A stretch of DNA of 64,000 nucleotides from Clostridium sp. BSD9I1 (GCF_900185645.1 NZ_FYAM01000011.1:186001-250000); one strand, 5' to 3'. Numbered from the stretch's first letter, positions 8,476 to 16,512 are shown. Notes: generated from the sequence alone by a model not told the origin. Numbers and translations: made by a program.

Positions 8476-8598
8476 TTAAATTACCTTTACATAAAACCTT
8501 CTATTTCTTGGCCCATCAAATTCACAAAAATATATGCCCTGCCAAGTACCCAGCTTTAACTTTCCATTTTCAACAATTACGCTGCAGGATGAACCTAA
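8476..8598 (-). pseudogene. 3' remnant of a second yjbQ gene
   Basis: About 123 bases match the last third of the intact yjbQ at 9527-9913 with five differences in some 120 aligned positions, all transitions. Translation gives [20 protein letters not shown] and ends with the same FYVKVI plus stop; only two residues differ (Lys to Glu and Lys to Arg). The match stops at about 8598, next to the 3' end of the peptide deformylase gene, so everything upstream is missing. The low number of amino acid changes suggests it was a functional duplicate before truncation. Confidence 0.85.
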
Positions 8599-8624
8599 GA
8601 ATTATATATATTCATTAAATGATA

Positions 8625-9077
8625 TTACTTTATATATTCAGTAACGAAATCAGTAAAAAGAATACCTTCCAAATGATCTATTTCATGGCAGAAGCATTTT
8701 GCTAAATCTCCTGTACCTGTCAATATAATTTTCTCTCCATTTTCATTTAATGCTTGTACTGTTACTTTTGCAGGTCTTATTAACTTACCCCATTTATTTG
8801 GAATACTCAAACAGCCTTCTACAACTTCTTGGGTTCCCTCTTGTCTAATTATCTTTGGATTTACTAATTTTATAAGTCCTTGTCCCATATCTATTACAAC
8901 TAATCGCTTTAATATACCTACTTGTGGGGCGGCCAATCCGCCACCATTTTCCGTATTATACATAGTATCAGCCATATCATTTAATATTTGTCTTATTTTA
9001 TCATCTACAACTTCAACTACCTTACTCTTTTTCCTTAATATTTCATCATCATACAACCTTATTTGCCTTAATGCCAT
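8625..9077 (-). CDS. def: Peptide deformylase
   Basis: Removes the N-formyl group from nascent proteins at the ribosome. The 150-residue protein has all three metal-site motifs: GGGLAAPQVG (residues 45-54), EGCLSIP (87-93, with the cysteine ligand) and CHEIDHLEG (130-138, with both histidine ligands and the catalytic Glu). It begins immediately after the stop codon of the XRE gene (TAAATG), so translation is coupled. Control by a dedicated small repressor, plus the duplicated yjbQ DNA on either side, suggests an accessory copy rather than the housekeeping def, which normally lies beside fmt or priA. That is inference; the rest of the genome is not visible. Confidence 0.95.
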   Translation of the reverse strand: MALRQIRLYDDEILRKKSKVVEVVDDKIRQILNDMADTMYNTENGGGLAAPQVGILKRLVVIDMGQGLIKLVNPKIIRQEGTQEVVEGCLSIPNKWGKLIRPAKVTVQALNENGEKIILTGTGDLAKCFCHEIDHLEGILFTDFVTEYIK

Positions 9078-9314
9078 TTAAACTACACCTCTACTTTGCT
9101 CAGCTCTTGATTTTCTTTCACTTTCTTCAAATAGAAAAATTTCTTCTATGGTACTATGAAATACTTTTGCAATATCGTAGGCCAACCATATAGAAGGTTC
9201 AAATTTTTCTGTTTCAATAGCGTTAATTGCCTGTCTCGATACACCTATAAGTTCACCCAATTGTTCTTGGGTTAGTCCTAAATGTTCACGAAATTGTTTT
9301 ATTTTATTTTTCAT
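9078..9314 (-). CDS. Small XRE-family repressor upstream of def
   Basis: A 78-residue Cro/CI-type DNA-binding protein of the YgzD/YozG-like group: KIKQFREHLGLTQEQLGELI then GVSRQAINAIETEKFEPS, followed by helix IWLAYDIAKVFHSTIEEIF. It has little beyond the helix-turn-helix. Its stop codon overlaps the def ribosome-binding region, giving a two-gene operon. Two copies of an ATGTAAGGT(A/T)(A/T)AC sequence flank its promoter and probably bind this protein for autoregulation. Confidence 0.88.
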   Translation of the reverse strand: MKNKIKQFREHLGLTQEQLGELIGVSRQAINAIETEKFEPSIWLAYDIAKVFHSTIEEIFLFEESERKSRAEQSRGVV

Positions 9315-9327
9315 TAAGTATCACTCC

Positions 9328-9392
9328 TGTAATGTTTACCTTACATTATTAGTATAGTATTGCCTTCACATAATGTCAAGTAAACCTTACAT
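9328..9392 (-). promoter_or_regulatory. Promoter and twin operators of the xre-def operon
   Basis: Read leftward there is a consensus sigma-A promoter: TTGACA (complement of 9374-9379), exactly 17 bp, then TATACT (complement of 9351-9356). A 13-base element ATGTAAGGTTTAC (complement of 9380-9392) lies just upstream of the -35 box, touching its first base, and ATGTAAGGTAAAC (complement of 9334-9346) lies downstream of the -10 box near the start of transcription, differing at two positions. The downstream copy also forms a TGTAA-N8-TTACA inverted repeat at 9328-9345. Confidence 0.8.
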
Positions 9393-9402
9393 GCAATATA
9401 AT

Positions 9403-9442
9403 AAAAACAGCAATAATTCCTGTGAATTTTATTGCTGTTTTT
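9403..9442. terminator. Bidirectional terminator after intact yjbQ
   Basis: A 14-bp perfect stem beginning AAAAACAGCAATAA, with a 12-nt loop, gives T-rich tails on both strands. It ends leftward transcription of yjbQ just upstream of the xre-def promoter. Confidence 0.85.
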
Positions 9443-9526
9443 GCGTTATTATTTTAGATATTTTTTGTTTTGCACTTCAAAACGCAAGACGCTGCAGATA
9501 AATCCGGTGCTTCTTTTTGGTTGCTT

Positions 9527-9913
9527 TTAAATTACCTTTACATAAAACTTTCTATTTCTCGGTCCATCAAATTCACAAAAATATATGCCCTGCCAAGTAC
9601 CCAACTTTAACTTTCCATTTTTAACAATTACGCTGCAGGATGAACCCATAAGTGAAGCTTTTATATGGGCATGAGAATTTCCTTCCATATGTAGATATCC
9701 ATTTTTCTCAGGAAAAGCCTTATCTAAACCTAATAAAATGTCGTGTACAACATCTGGATCTGCATTTTCATTTATTGTTACCCCAGCAGTGGTATGAGGA
9801 ATGAAAACTACAGCTACTCCATCCTTTACATTACTTTTATTTACTTCTTCCTGTACAATTGATGTTATGTCTATGAACTGCTCTGGCTTTGTAGTTTTTA
9901 ATGAATGTTCCAT
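9527..9913 (-). CDS. yjbQ: YjbQ family protein (UPF0047)
   Basis: A 128-residue protein of the YjbQ/UPF0047 family, annotated in some databases as secondary thiamine-phosphate synthase; the biological role is uncertain. Conserved segments are IPHTTAGVTINENADPDV near residue 38, YLHMEGNSHAHIKASLMG near 73 and [19 protein letters not shown] near 101, with His residues suited to metal or phosphate binding. The ribosome binding site is AAAGGGTGA. A truncated near-identical copy of the 3' third lies about 1 kb downstream beyond the xre-def pair. Confidence 0.9.
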   Translation of the reverse strand: MEHSLKTTKPEQFIDITSIVQEEVNKSNVKDGVAVVFIPHTTAGVTINENADPDVVHDILLGLDKAFPEKNGYLHMEGNSHAHIKASLMGSSCSVIVKNGKLKLGTWQGIYFCEFDGPRNRKFYVKVI

Positions 9914-9961
9914 GATTTCACCCTTTCTATCAAGTTCTTCTAAATTTTCATAACTCTATAT

Positions 9962-9987
9962 CTTGCCACTTGCCATGTGGGTGGCAC
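9962..9987 (+). repeat. Dispersed 26-bp repeat, copy 1
   Basis: A 26-bp sequence with core TTGCCATGTGGGTGGCAC, found identically at 19676, 23857 and 29364. It contains TGCCAC and GTGGCA as a 6-bp inverted repeat. This copy lies ten bases after the stop of the leftward gene at 9997 and upstream of yjbQ. Confidence 0.9.
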
Positions 9988-9996
9988 CTTTTGGCG

Positions 9997-10254
9997 CTAC
10001 CTAAACAGCCACCATACTCCTTCCTTTTCTCCTCTTTCCAAATTAAATCCCAGCTCTTCCGCTACCCTTACAACTTCTTCTTTAGTGCAAACATTTGAAA
10101 AATCTATTTCTATCTGGTTATTTTTTAAACCCTTTTCTCTTAGCTGCTGCTTTATGTGAATCCTCACAGGTTCAAGGTTACTAACCTCTGCTGTGTCTTC
10201 CTTCGTATCTTCGCCAGGACTAAATATCTTTTTCATCACTTCTTTAATGCCCAT
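9997..10254 (-). CDS. Small charged hypothetical protein
   Basis: An 85-residue soluble protein I do not recognise. It begins MGIKEVMKKIFSPGEDTKED, has an acidic linker, then a predicted alpha-beta segment (PVRIHIKQQLREKGLKNNQ, CTKEEVVRVAEELGFNL) and an aromatic C-terminus (GVWWLFR). The GGGAG site and steady codon pattern support a real gene. It follows the cytidine-deaminase-like gene with a 73-bp gap. No function is proposed. Confidence 0.65.
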   Translation of the reverse strand: MGIKEVMKKIFSPGEDTKEDTAEVSNLEPVRIHIKQQLREKGLKNNQIEIDFSNVCTKEEVVRVAEELGFNLERGEKEGVWWLFR

Positions 10255-10326
10255 AACTTTTCTCCCTCTTTAAAATTATATGTATATATTCATTATACAT
10301 TATACCCATGAATTATCTTAACATAT

Positions 10327-10713
10327 TTAATATGGTGAATAAGGTAATAATTCTTTTATACAAACTTTCTGTATCCCATCTTCAGTTTGTATTAAAACTT
10401 TAATATCAGGAGCATACTGCATAAGCATCTGCCTACAATTTCCACATGGAGAAATTAAGGCATTGTTTTTCTCTGGAGACCTTACTGCAACAATAGTGTC
10501 AAATTCACGTTCTCCTGCTGTAATTGCTGTGCCCATTGCTATATATTCAGCACATGAACCATGCACCGCATATACGTTTACTCCGACATAGATGTTACCA
10601 TTTTTGCAGCGTAATGCTGCACCTACTGTGTGATTTTCATCAACTTCATCAAAGTTTTTATTGATAACTTGTTTTGCTTCCTCAATTAATTTCAAATCAT
10701 TATTGTCAATCAT
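10327..10713 (-). CDS. Cytidine deaminase family protein, blasticidin S deaminase-like
   Basis: A 128-residue zinc-dependent nucleoside deaminase. Zinc and catalytic residues: HGSCAEYIAMG (Cys54, Glu56) and SPCGNCRQML (Cys90, Cys93). Compared from memory with blasticidin S deaminase of Aspergillus terreus, the NVY...CAE...LGTA, ILSPCGRCRQ and IRELLP segments align well, better than with housekeeping Cdd, which carries CCAER. The likely role is deamination of cytidine-like nucleosides, possibly a nucleoside antibiotic. It has a strong AAGGAG site and follows the MccF-like gene, another enzyme known for resistance to nucleotide antibiotics. Confidence 0.8.
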   Translation of the reverse strand: MIDNNDLKLIEEAKQVINKNFDEVDENHTVGAALRCKNGNIYVGVNVYAVHGSCAEYIAMGTAITAGEREFDTIVAVRSPEKNNALISPCGNCRQMLMQYAPDIKVLIQTEDGIQKVCIKELLPYSPY

Positions 10714-10781
10714 AATTAATAAATCTCCTTTTTGCGTAATCAGTTTTAATTCGTCATATAAGAAAATTGGAAAGTAATCTA

Positions 10782-11783
10782 TTATTTACACCAATCTTCT
10801 ATAATCGATACTTTCTTTTCAGTAGCATTAAGTTCAATCTCACATCCTATAGGTAACGTCAACATTGGATGTGTATGACAGCAATCAAAATCTGCAATGA
10901 ATGGTATAATCCTATCTCCTAACACTTCTAATAGTATTTCATATGGTTTTCGACCTGTCTTTAAATCGTCAAATAACTCATGTTTTCCAAGAATTATTCC
11001 AGAAATCTTATCAAAGACTCCATTTACATTTAAAAGAGAAAAACTTCTTTCTATTGTGGCAGCATCTTTTAGAGAATCTTCTATAAAGAGGATATCTCCA
11101 TTTTTTATTTCAGGCATATATTTACTGCCCCATATTCCTTGAATTGTATTCAAGTTTCCCCCTATGACCCTGCCACTAACAACACCGTCATAAACTGTTA
11201 TCCACTTATTTTCCCTTTTTTCCTTACTTCTATCTTGTGTTTCCCAATTAATGTACTCGTCTGTCCAATATTTAGGCATTTCAAAGACATAAGGAATTAT
11301 TGTATTATCCATAGTAACTTCTTTAAAATACTCATATGTATAGTCAACGAAAGGTGGTAATTCCCCAAAAGAAGCCACTAAAGCAGGTCCATAATATGTG
11401 CTGATCCCAGTTTGTGCATATATAGCAAGTAAAATTGCGCTAACATCAGAATATCCTATTATCATTTTAGGGTTTGTTTTAAACGCCTCATAATCTATAT
11501 ATTGAAGGATAGAGTTTGAGTTCATTCCTCCGATTGTAGACATAATGCACTTTACTTCTGGGTTTCTAATCAACTCATTTAGTTCTTCTGCTCTTTCTTT
11601 AATACTTCCAGACCTATAGAAATCATGCTTCCCTGTAAGATTTCCTTCTATAACCTTAAACCCTTTATCTTGCAAATATTTTTTTGATCGTGAAAATCTG
11701 TTAGGACATGAATATGTTATTGGTGAAGATGGTGAAAAAATACCAATAGCGTCACCAACCTTCAACTTATCTATATACTTCAT
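10782..11783 (-). CDS. S66 family serine peptidase, MccF/LD-carboxypeptidase-like
   Basis: A 333-residue S66 peptidase. The nucleophile motif is IIGYSDVSA (Ser112), with GGNLNTIQG near residue 210, the FIEDS segment carrying the catalytic Glu and DCCHTHPMLTLPIG near 305 carrying the catalytic His. Family members are either LD-carboxypeptidases of murein recycling or MccF-type enzymes that hydrolyse microcin C and related aminoacyl-nucleotides; absence of a signal peptide and the HTHPMLTLPIG form favour the MccF side. It starts at the ATG after AAGGAGGATCGAA; seven upstream codons are discarded. Confidence 0.82.
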   Translation of the reverse strand: MKYIDKLKVGDAIGIFSPSSPITYSCPNRFSRSKKYLQDKGFKVIEGNLTGKHDFYRSGSIKERAEELNELIRNPEVKCIMSTIGGMNSNSILQYIDYEAFKTNPKMIIGYSDVSAILLAIYAQTGISTYYGPALVASFGELPPFVDYTYEYFKEVTMDNTIIPYVFEMPKYWTDEYINWETQDRSKEKRENKWITVYDGVVSGRVIGGNLNTIQGIWGSKYMPEIKNGDILFIEDSLKDAATIERSFSLLNVNGVFDKISGIILGKHELFDDLKTGRKPYEILLEVLGDRIIPFIADFDCCHTHPMLTLPIGCEIELNATEKKVSIIEDWCK

Positions 11784-11804
11784 TTCGATCCTCCTTAAAC
11801 ACAA

Positions 11805-12102
11805 TATCTTTTGTTAGCCATATATTGCTATTGTACCTCAATATAAACTTAATTTGTCATATAAAAATATTATGTACTAATCATAACAATAGAGTTTATC
11901 TATTATATACATACATCAAATTATTGCTGTAAGAGACCATGAATTAGAATAAGAAACAAAGGTGGAAAAATTGGTGTTGATATCACTTAATGCATTTAGT
12001 TTGTAAAGAACTTTTAATTGATATTTTATAAAAAGGTATTGCAAGAGTTTAATTTGTATGATACTCTATATTTGATTTTAATGAATGGAGGGATGCTTAA
12101 AA
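11805..12102. other. Non-coding stretch upstream of leader element
   Basis: No convincing coding frame on either strand. A weak rightward promoter-like TTGCAA occurs at about 12041, upstream of the short leader ORF at 12103. Otherwise I see nothing definable. Confidence 0.4.
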
Positions 12103-12141
12103 ATGTGGATTTCATCTCGATTATATGCTTTATGTAACTAA
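12103..12141 (+). CDS. Probable 12-residue leader peptide
   Basis: ATG preceded by GGAGGGATGCTTAAAA encodes MWISSRLYALCN and a stop. It is followed by a chain of potential hairpins (ACCTA/TAGGGT near 12165-12180, CTTAAA pairing with TTTAAG at about 12151 and 12200) and an intrinsic terminator at 12241-12266. This order, leader peptide then alternative structures then terminator, is that of ribosome-mediated attenuators upstream of antibiotic-resistance genes. No resistance gene follows; the next gene is an SDR enzyme 390 bases on, beyond a second terminator. Confidence 0.4.
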   Translation: MWISSRLYALCN

Positions 12142-12240
12142 TTGAATAGTACTTAAAGGCTCTACCTATGTGTAGGGTAATCGGGATTAGTCTATCTATT
12201 TTTAAGAACCCTTATTAACGGAGTTTATGTAATGCGTTTA

Positions 12241-12266
12241 GGGATAGAGACAAATCTATCCTTTTT
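12241..12266 (+). terminator. Intrinsic terminator of the leader element
   Basis: GGATAGA / TCTATCC stem (12242-12248 and 12255-12261) with a 6-nt loop and five T. Confidence 0.7.
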
Positions 12267-12517
12267 GCGTTTGTTTAAAGATAGAATGGTACTTAATGAA
12301 AAACAAATAAAACTTTCTTAATCAAGATGAATTTAAGGTTTCATTTCTTTATTTTTGCTGTGTAAGCTTATAAGAGGGGTGTATTTTATACTTAAGTTCT
12401 TAGATTAGTGAGAAGTATTTTGTTATGTGATTATAGGCTAAATCAGCAAGGATAACTTTTTTTGCTATTGTAGAATAAGGAATTCCTGTGATTTTTGTCA
12501 TTTTTTTCCGTTTACTT

Positions 12518-12546
12518 AAAGCACAGGTAGCTAGCCTGTGCTTTTT
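12518..12546 (+). terminator. Intrinsic terminator before the SDR gene
   Basis: AAAGCACAGG and CCTGTGCTTT form a perfect 10-bp stem around a 7-nt loop, followed by T residues. It lies about 110 bases upstream of the SDR start and ends whatever transcript precedes it. The bases from 12267 to 12517 show no coding frame. Confidence 0.8.
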
Positions 12547-12654
12547 GTATTTAATATGTAAATGAGGTGCAAAAAATGCGTTAAAAAGTTTGGCATTAAC
12601 AATGCTTTATTTCAATTTCGAACAAGTATTTAATAGTAAAGGAGATTAGATATT

Positions 12655-13527
12655 ATGACATATAATAATGAAAATAAAAGAATATGGTTTATTACAGGAG
12701 CAAGTAAAGGTCTCGGATATGCGTTCACCCTTTCTGCTCTGAAAGCTGGGGATAAGGTTGTAGCAGTCGCAAGAACTATCGACAAATTGGAAAAGCTAAA
12801 AGAAGAGTATCAAGATACTTTATTGCCATTGAAACTAGATATCACAGATAGAAAAGCTGTTTTTTCCACGGTTGAAGCAGCAGTCCAACATTTTGGGAAG
12901 CTTGATGTTGTTGTTAACAATGCGGGCATAATGACTTTAGGTATGATTGAAGAACTAAGCGAATCTGATGCTAGAAACCTGATGGAGACAAACTTTTTTG
13001 GAGCTCTTTGGGTATGTCAGGCAGCAATGCCTTATTTGCGTTCTCAAGGCTCTGGACATATCATACAAATTTCCAGTATCGGTGGAATAATCTCAGGTCC
13101 TATGAGTGGTATTTATAGTGCAAGTAAATTTGCTATAGAAGGAATGAGCGAAGCCTTAGCAAAAGAAGCAGCTCACTTTGGCATAAAACTCACTATAGTA
13201 GAACCTGGCGGGTACTGGACAGACTTATATACCTCAATGGGTTACAGCAATCCATTAGACTCATACGGAACGCTACGTGAAGAATTGGCTAAACAGTACT
13301 CAGAAGGTTCTGTAGATAGCGACCCTTCATTGGCTGCAGAAGCTCTTATGAAATTAGTAAATAGTGACAATCCCCCTCTTAGGCTTATCCTTGGCAGCGT
13401 GGTCTATGATTTAGCTATAAACACATTAACAGAACGAATAGTTACTTGGGAGGAATGGGAAACAGTTAGCCGAGCTGCTGAAAAAGGTATCCCTGCACCT
13501 GAGGGTTATGGGGTATCCGAAGAGTAA
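12655..13527 (+). CDS. Short-chain dehydrogenase/reductase
   Basis: A 290-residue classical SDR oxidoreductase. The Rossmann motif is TGASKGLG (residues 14-21), then LDITD near 61, NNAG (88-91), the catalytic SISS-type serine at about 140 and YSASK with Tyr154 and Lys158. The coenzyme is probably NADPH given Arg40 after the second strand (VAVARTIDK). The C-terminal part (DSDPSLAAEALMKLV, LRLILG) is typical of the group annotated as NADP-dependent oxidoreductases of unknown substrate. The ribosome binding site is AAAGGAG. GC content appears higher than in the neighbours, and terminators and long non-coding DNA flank it, so recent acquisition is plausible. Confidence 0.88.
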   Translation: MTYNNENKRIWFITGASKGLGYAFTLSALKAGDKVVAVARTIDKLEKLKEEYQDTLLPLKLDITDRKAVFSTVEAAVQHFGKLDVVVNNAGIMTLGMIEELSESDARNLMETNFFGALWVCQAAMPYLRSQGSGHIIQISSIGGIISGPMSGIYSASKFAIEGMSEALAKEAAHFGIKLTIVEPGGYWTDLYTSMGYSNPLDSYGTLREELAKQYSEGSVDSDPSLAAEALMKLVNSDNPPLRLILGSVVYDLAINTLTERIVTWEEWETVSRAAEKGIPAPEGYGVSEE

Positions 13528-14159
13528 AAACTGAAATGCTTCAAGCGGAGATTTCTTATGACGCAGTAGTAATTTAATTATTTAAGTTCGCTTTTTCTTA
13601 TAATTTTCACCAACTACTAATGAGATAAGAATAGGCTGCATTATGGAAACTTACTCAGCCATGTGGTATATTTTTACACATATCGACTGCACCAGATTTA
13701 CTTTGCCCTGGTTAAGATGCTCCCTCCACCACAGTTAGCACGTTTCATAATATTCAGAAAAAATGTATCAAGGACTTACTTTATAGTAAGTCCTCCTTTA
13801 TTTAGCCTTTATTATTATTACTTATTATATTGGTATTTTGCTAAGCCTCTAGTCTGCAATGACTATATAAAAAAGTCTGCGTCATTTATGGTACGGTTCA
13901 CCGTAACTACTTTATCGGAGGTTTTTAGATGTATATCTAAGCTATTTTAAAATTATTATCAATTTTAACTTTGAGTTGCTACTAGTTCTTTAGATAAATT
14001 TATTACACCCTAGCGTTTATCCGTTCCCAATACAACCATATCAAAGAATTCGTTACTAAATGTTATTTAAGTATTATATATTCTTTTAAATTTTGTGGTA
14101 AAGTTCAATGCTATTATTTTATACGGCCTAAAAACTGTCTAATTATTTGTGTTTAAGAA
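13528..14159. other. Intergenic region with a strong hairpin
   Basis: No gene supported. A 10-bp perfect hairpin (AGGACTTACT / AGTAAGTCCT, loop TTAT) at 13771-13794 is the clearest feature and could terminate a transcript. A smaller palindrome TACGGTTCACCGTA lies at about 13892. A 95-codon open frame at 13663 has no ribosome binding site and an implausible composition. Confidence 0.5.
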
Positions 14160-15122
14160 CTACAAAAGTTGTTTATAAATAGGTGAATCTAAAGGTTCAA
14201 GCCGAGGAAGGGATATCCCTAGTCTACTTGATTCTGCAAGAGTATCGCGCACAAATATCATATTATTTTCGGCTTTTAGATTTTCACTCCCACTAGCACT
14301 TCTCATTATTTCTCTAGGTAAATTCCCTTTAGCTAATGCTAATTTCATTGCAAAAGCCACAAATATTGCAGGTAAATTTACTGCAATATTTGTTATTGTA
14401 CTAACCTTAGAGCCTTTAGCACCCATCAATGAAATTAGTTCCCTTAATATTAAAGTAAAATCTTTAAGAGCACTTGTAGAATCGAATAGATCATTCAACG
14501 AACCAACTTTTGAGGCTGCAGCCATCATACTTGCGTTAGTAATGAAGTGAAACCATAGCCAATTACGCATATCTTTCTTTTCAGAAATACCAAAACCTGC
14601 ATTTTTAAACAAGCGATTTACTTTATCATACCTGTTTCTATTAGTACTGTCATCAATGAATCCCATAAAGATATTTTTCATAACCCCACCTTCTAATGTG
14701 TTTTGATTTATATAAGATCCACCAGCTCCAGGAAATCCCCAAACAACTTGCTCCTTTGGAATTGATCCAATTGAATTTAATGGTTCATTAATAATATTAT
14801 TAAATATTAAAACAGTTGAACTATTAACAAGTGGTTCTAACCAATTTATTATGTTACTTAATTGATTATGGTTTACGCTAATCACAATCAAATCAAAATC
14901 ATGGTTAGGTGACAGTTCTTCTATCATTTTAATTTTCCAAGCTTTATTTACTAAATCACCCTTTTTATTCTTTCTACCATCTAATATTTTTAAATTCACT
15001 ATATCGCCATACTGATTAATTCTTCCTGGACGAACATAAAATGTTACCTCATTACCTGCTTGTTCTAAAGCCCAGCCATATTGTGTTGAAATTACTCCTC
15101 TACCTATCATTAAAATTTTCAT
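14160..15122 (-). CDS. Ketopantoate reductase-like (ApbA/PanE family) dehydrogenase
   Basis: A 320-residue 6-phosphogluconate-dehydrogenase-fold enzyme. The N-terminus MKILMIGRGVISTQYGWAL carries a variant dinucleotide motif (GRGVIST rather than GxGxxG), followed by LIVISVNHNQLS and VWGFPGAGGSY; FHFITNASMMAAASK contains a conserved Asn of the ApbA C-terminal domain. Such paralogues are common next to TetR regulators and are unlikely to be the housekeeping pantothenate enzyme. The ATG follows AGGAGGCGATATA; six upstream codons are excluded. It diverges from a TetR gene that probably represses it. Confidence 0.8.
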   Translation of the reverse strand: MKILMIGRGVISTQYGWALEQAGNEVTFYVRPGRINQYGDIVNLKILDGRKNKKGDLVNKAWKIKMIEELSPNHDFDLIVISVNHNQLSNIINWLEPLVNSSTVLIFNNIINEPLNSIGSIPKEQVVWGFPGAGGSYINQNTLEGGVMKNIFMGFIDDSTNRNRYDKVNRLFKNAGFGISEKKDMRNWLWFHFITNASMMAAASKVGSLNDLFDSTSALKDFTLILRELISLMGAKGSKVSTITNIAVNLPAIFVAFAMKLALAKGNLPREIMRSASGSENLKAENNMIFVRDTLAESSRLGISLPRLEPLDSPIYKQLL

Positions 15123-15221
15123 TATATCGCCTCCTATCAAACATGTGTTGTCTAAGATACAAGTGTATGTTAATATATTATTGAATTATTTATCTAAATA
15201 CAACCAATAGATTTTTAGCGG

Positions 15222-15237
15222 TGTTGTATAAACAACA
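15222..15237. promoter_or_regulatory. Candidate TetR operator
   Basis: TGTTGT-N4-ACAACA lies in the 160-bp gap between the divergent TetR and ApbA-like genes. A related GTGTTGTCTAAGATACAAGTG sequence occurs at about 15145. Short symmetric sites in such a gap are typical of TetR-family control. Confidence 0.5.
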
Positions 15238-15282
15238 TTTTATTAAATCTGTTCTTTTATCAAAGGAGATTAATGATAAATT

Positions 15283-15849
15283 ATGAATAAAAAGGACCCA
15301 AGATCAATAAGAACCAAAAATTTGATTAAAGAAGCATTTGCCAAATTATTTGAGGAAAAAGACTTTAAATACATCACAATTAAAGATATTACAACAAAGG
15401 CAACTATAAATAGAGCAACTTTTTATGCTCACTATATGGATAAGTATATTTTATTGGAAGAACTCATTGCAGATTGCTTTGAAGAAATGTTACCAATAGA
15501 AATTTCAAGCGCTATAAATTTAAATGAAGATATTATAAAGGAACTTATTTTGTTCCTTTATGAATACAATATCAACTTTTATCAAACGCGTAAGATTGAT
15601 TCTACATCTATCGCTTCTACTGTAGATAATTTATTAAAGTATAAAATAGATAATCTTATTGAAAAAATATTAAAAAGTATGGCAGGTAGAGGTGAGCTAG
15701 ATTTTAAAGACACAAATATACTAGTTAAAATAATTGCCTCATCAATATATAGTTGTGCTCAATATTGTTATATTAATAAAAATGATAAAGAATACGCTAT
15801 TGAAAAAACACTTAGTTTTATTATGAGCGGGATAAAAACTGTTAAATAA
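15283..15849 (+). CDS. TetR/AcrR-family transcriptional regulator
   Basis: A 188-residue one-component repressor. The N-terminal DNA-binding domain reads RTKNLIKEAFAKLFEEKDF, then ITIKDITTKATINRATFYAHY, the canonical TetR helix-turn-helix ending in FYxHY. The C-terminal all-helical ligand domain resembles the TetR_C_7/DhaS-like group. The ribosome binding site is AAAGGAG. It faces the ketopantoate-reductase-like gene across a short gap with palindromic sites and is probably its regulator and autoregulated. Confidence 0.9.
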   Translation: MNKKDPRSIRTKNLIKEAFAKLFEEKDFKYITIKDITTKATINRATFYAHYMDKYILLEELIADCFEEMLPIEISSAINLNEDIIKELILFLYEYNINFYQTRKIDSTSIASTVDNLLKYKIDNLIEKILKSMAGRGELDFKDTNILVKIIASSIYSCAQYCYINKNDKEYAIEKTLSFIMSGIKTVK

Positions 15850-16041
15850 AAACGCCTCAACATATGACGGATGCTGAAGACGGAGCACATCAATCCCCTA
15901 GCACAAAAAGCCTCCGTTACTTGTGGTACGGTTTATCATTCCTAATTCTAATACTTTGATATAGTTAAGTCGTCATATTTTACAAATGTGACTTAAGAAT
16001 ATTACACTAAGCAAATGTTTTCACATTGCTGATAACGTCCT

Positions 16042-16446
16042 TTAAAACCACTTAGTAGAAATATATGCATTTTTACTAATATGTCTTTCTCTTTTTATAA
16101 TATCTTTTAAGGTCATAGCTTCACAACAAGTTCCATCACTATAAGAATATATATAACTATCTTCGGGAGTCATATCTTCATCATTCTTAAAATGATTATA
16201 TTTAATGTCAAGCTCTTTAATTACCGAGTTTGCCTTTCTTATTTCTCTATTAAGTAACCTGATTAATTCTTTCTTTTTTAGAAACTCTTTATCATCAATG
16301 TAATCTACTAGCATATTTAAAATAAATTCGTGACCTGCATTATGATCCAGCCACAACTGATCTTTCTGGTGATTATGTAATAAATTTTCATCTTTATCTA
16401 TAGCTCTTAATCTATTACACTGCTCAAGTAAATATCTTCTATTCAA
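16042..16446 (-). CDS. Hypothetical helical protein with a probable TTG start
   Basis: About 134 residues, unknown family: NRRYLLEQCNRLRAIDKDEN, then charged helices (KKKELIRLLNREIRKANSVI) and a tyrosine-rich patch (EDSYIYSYSDGTCCEAMT). The frame is open for 23 codons upstream, but a promoter (TTGAGA, 18 bp, TATAAT) lies inside that extension and the only ribosome binding site is a run of seven G before TTG, so I take the TTG as the start. Neighbours, a GGDEF protein and a TetR gene, do not indicate a role. Confidence 0.6.
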   Translation of the reverse strand: MNRRYLLEQCNRLRAIDKDENLLHNHQKDQLWLDHNAGHEFILNMLVDYIDDKEFLKKKELIRLLNREIRKANSVIKELDIKYNHFKNDEDMTPEDSYIYSYSDGTCCEAMTLKDIIKRERHISKNAYISTKWF

Positions 16447-16482
16447 ATTTGTCCCCCCCATAGAATTTAATAGTATATGTTT

Positions 16483-16512
16483 ATTATAAGTTATAGTACT
16501 AGTGTTTCTCAA
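16483..16512 (-). promoter_or_regulatory. Promoter of the hypothetical gene at 16042
   Basis: Read leftward: TTGAGA (complement of 16507-16512), 18 bp, TATAAT (complement of 16483-16488), about 36 bases before the proposed TTG start. Confidence 0.55.

Noticed and set aside
13663-13950. 95-codon + strand open frame after the SDR gene
   Set aside because: No ribosome binding site, tyrosine-rich low-complexity product and a hairpin inside; considered non-coding.
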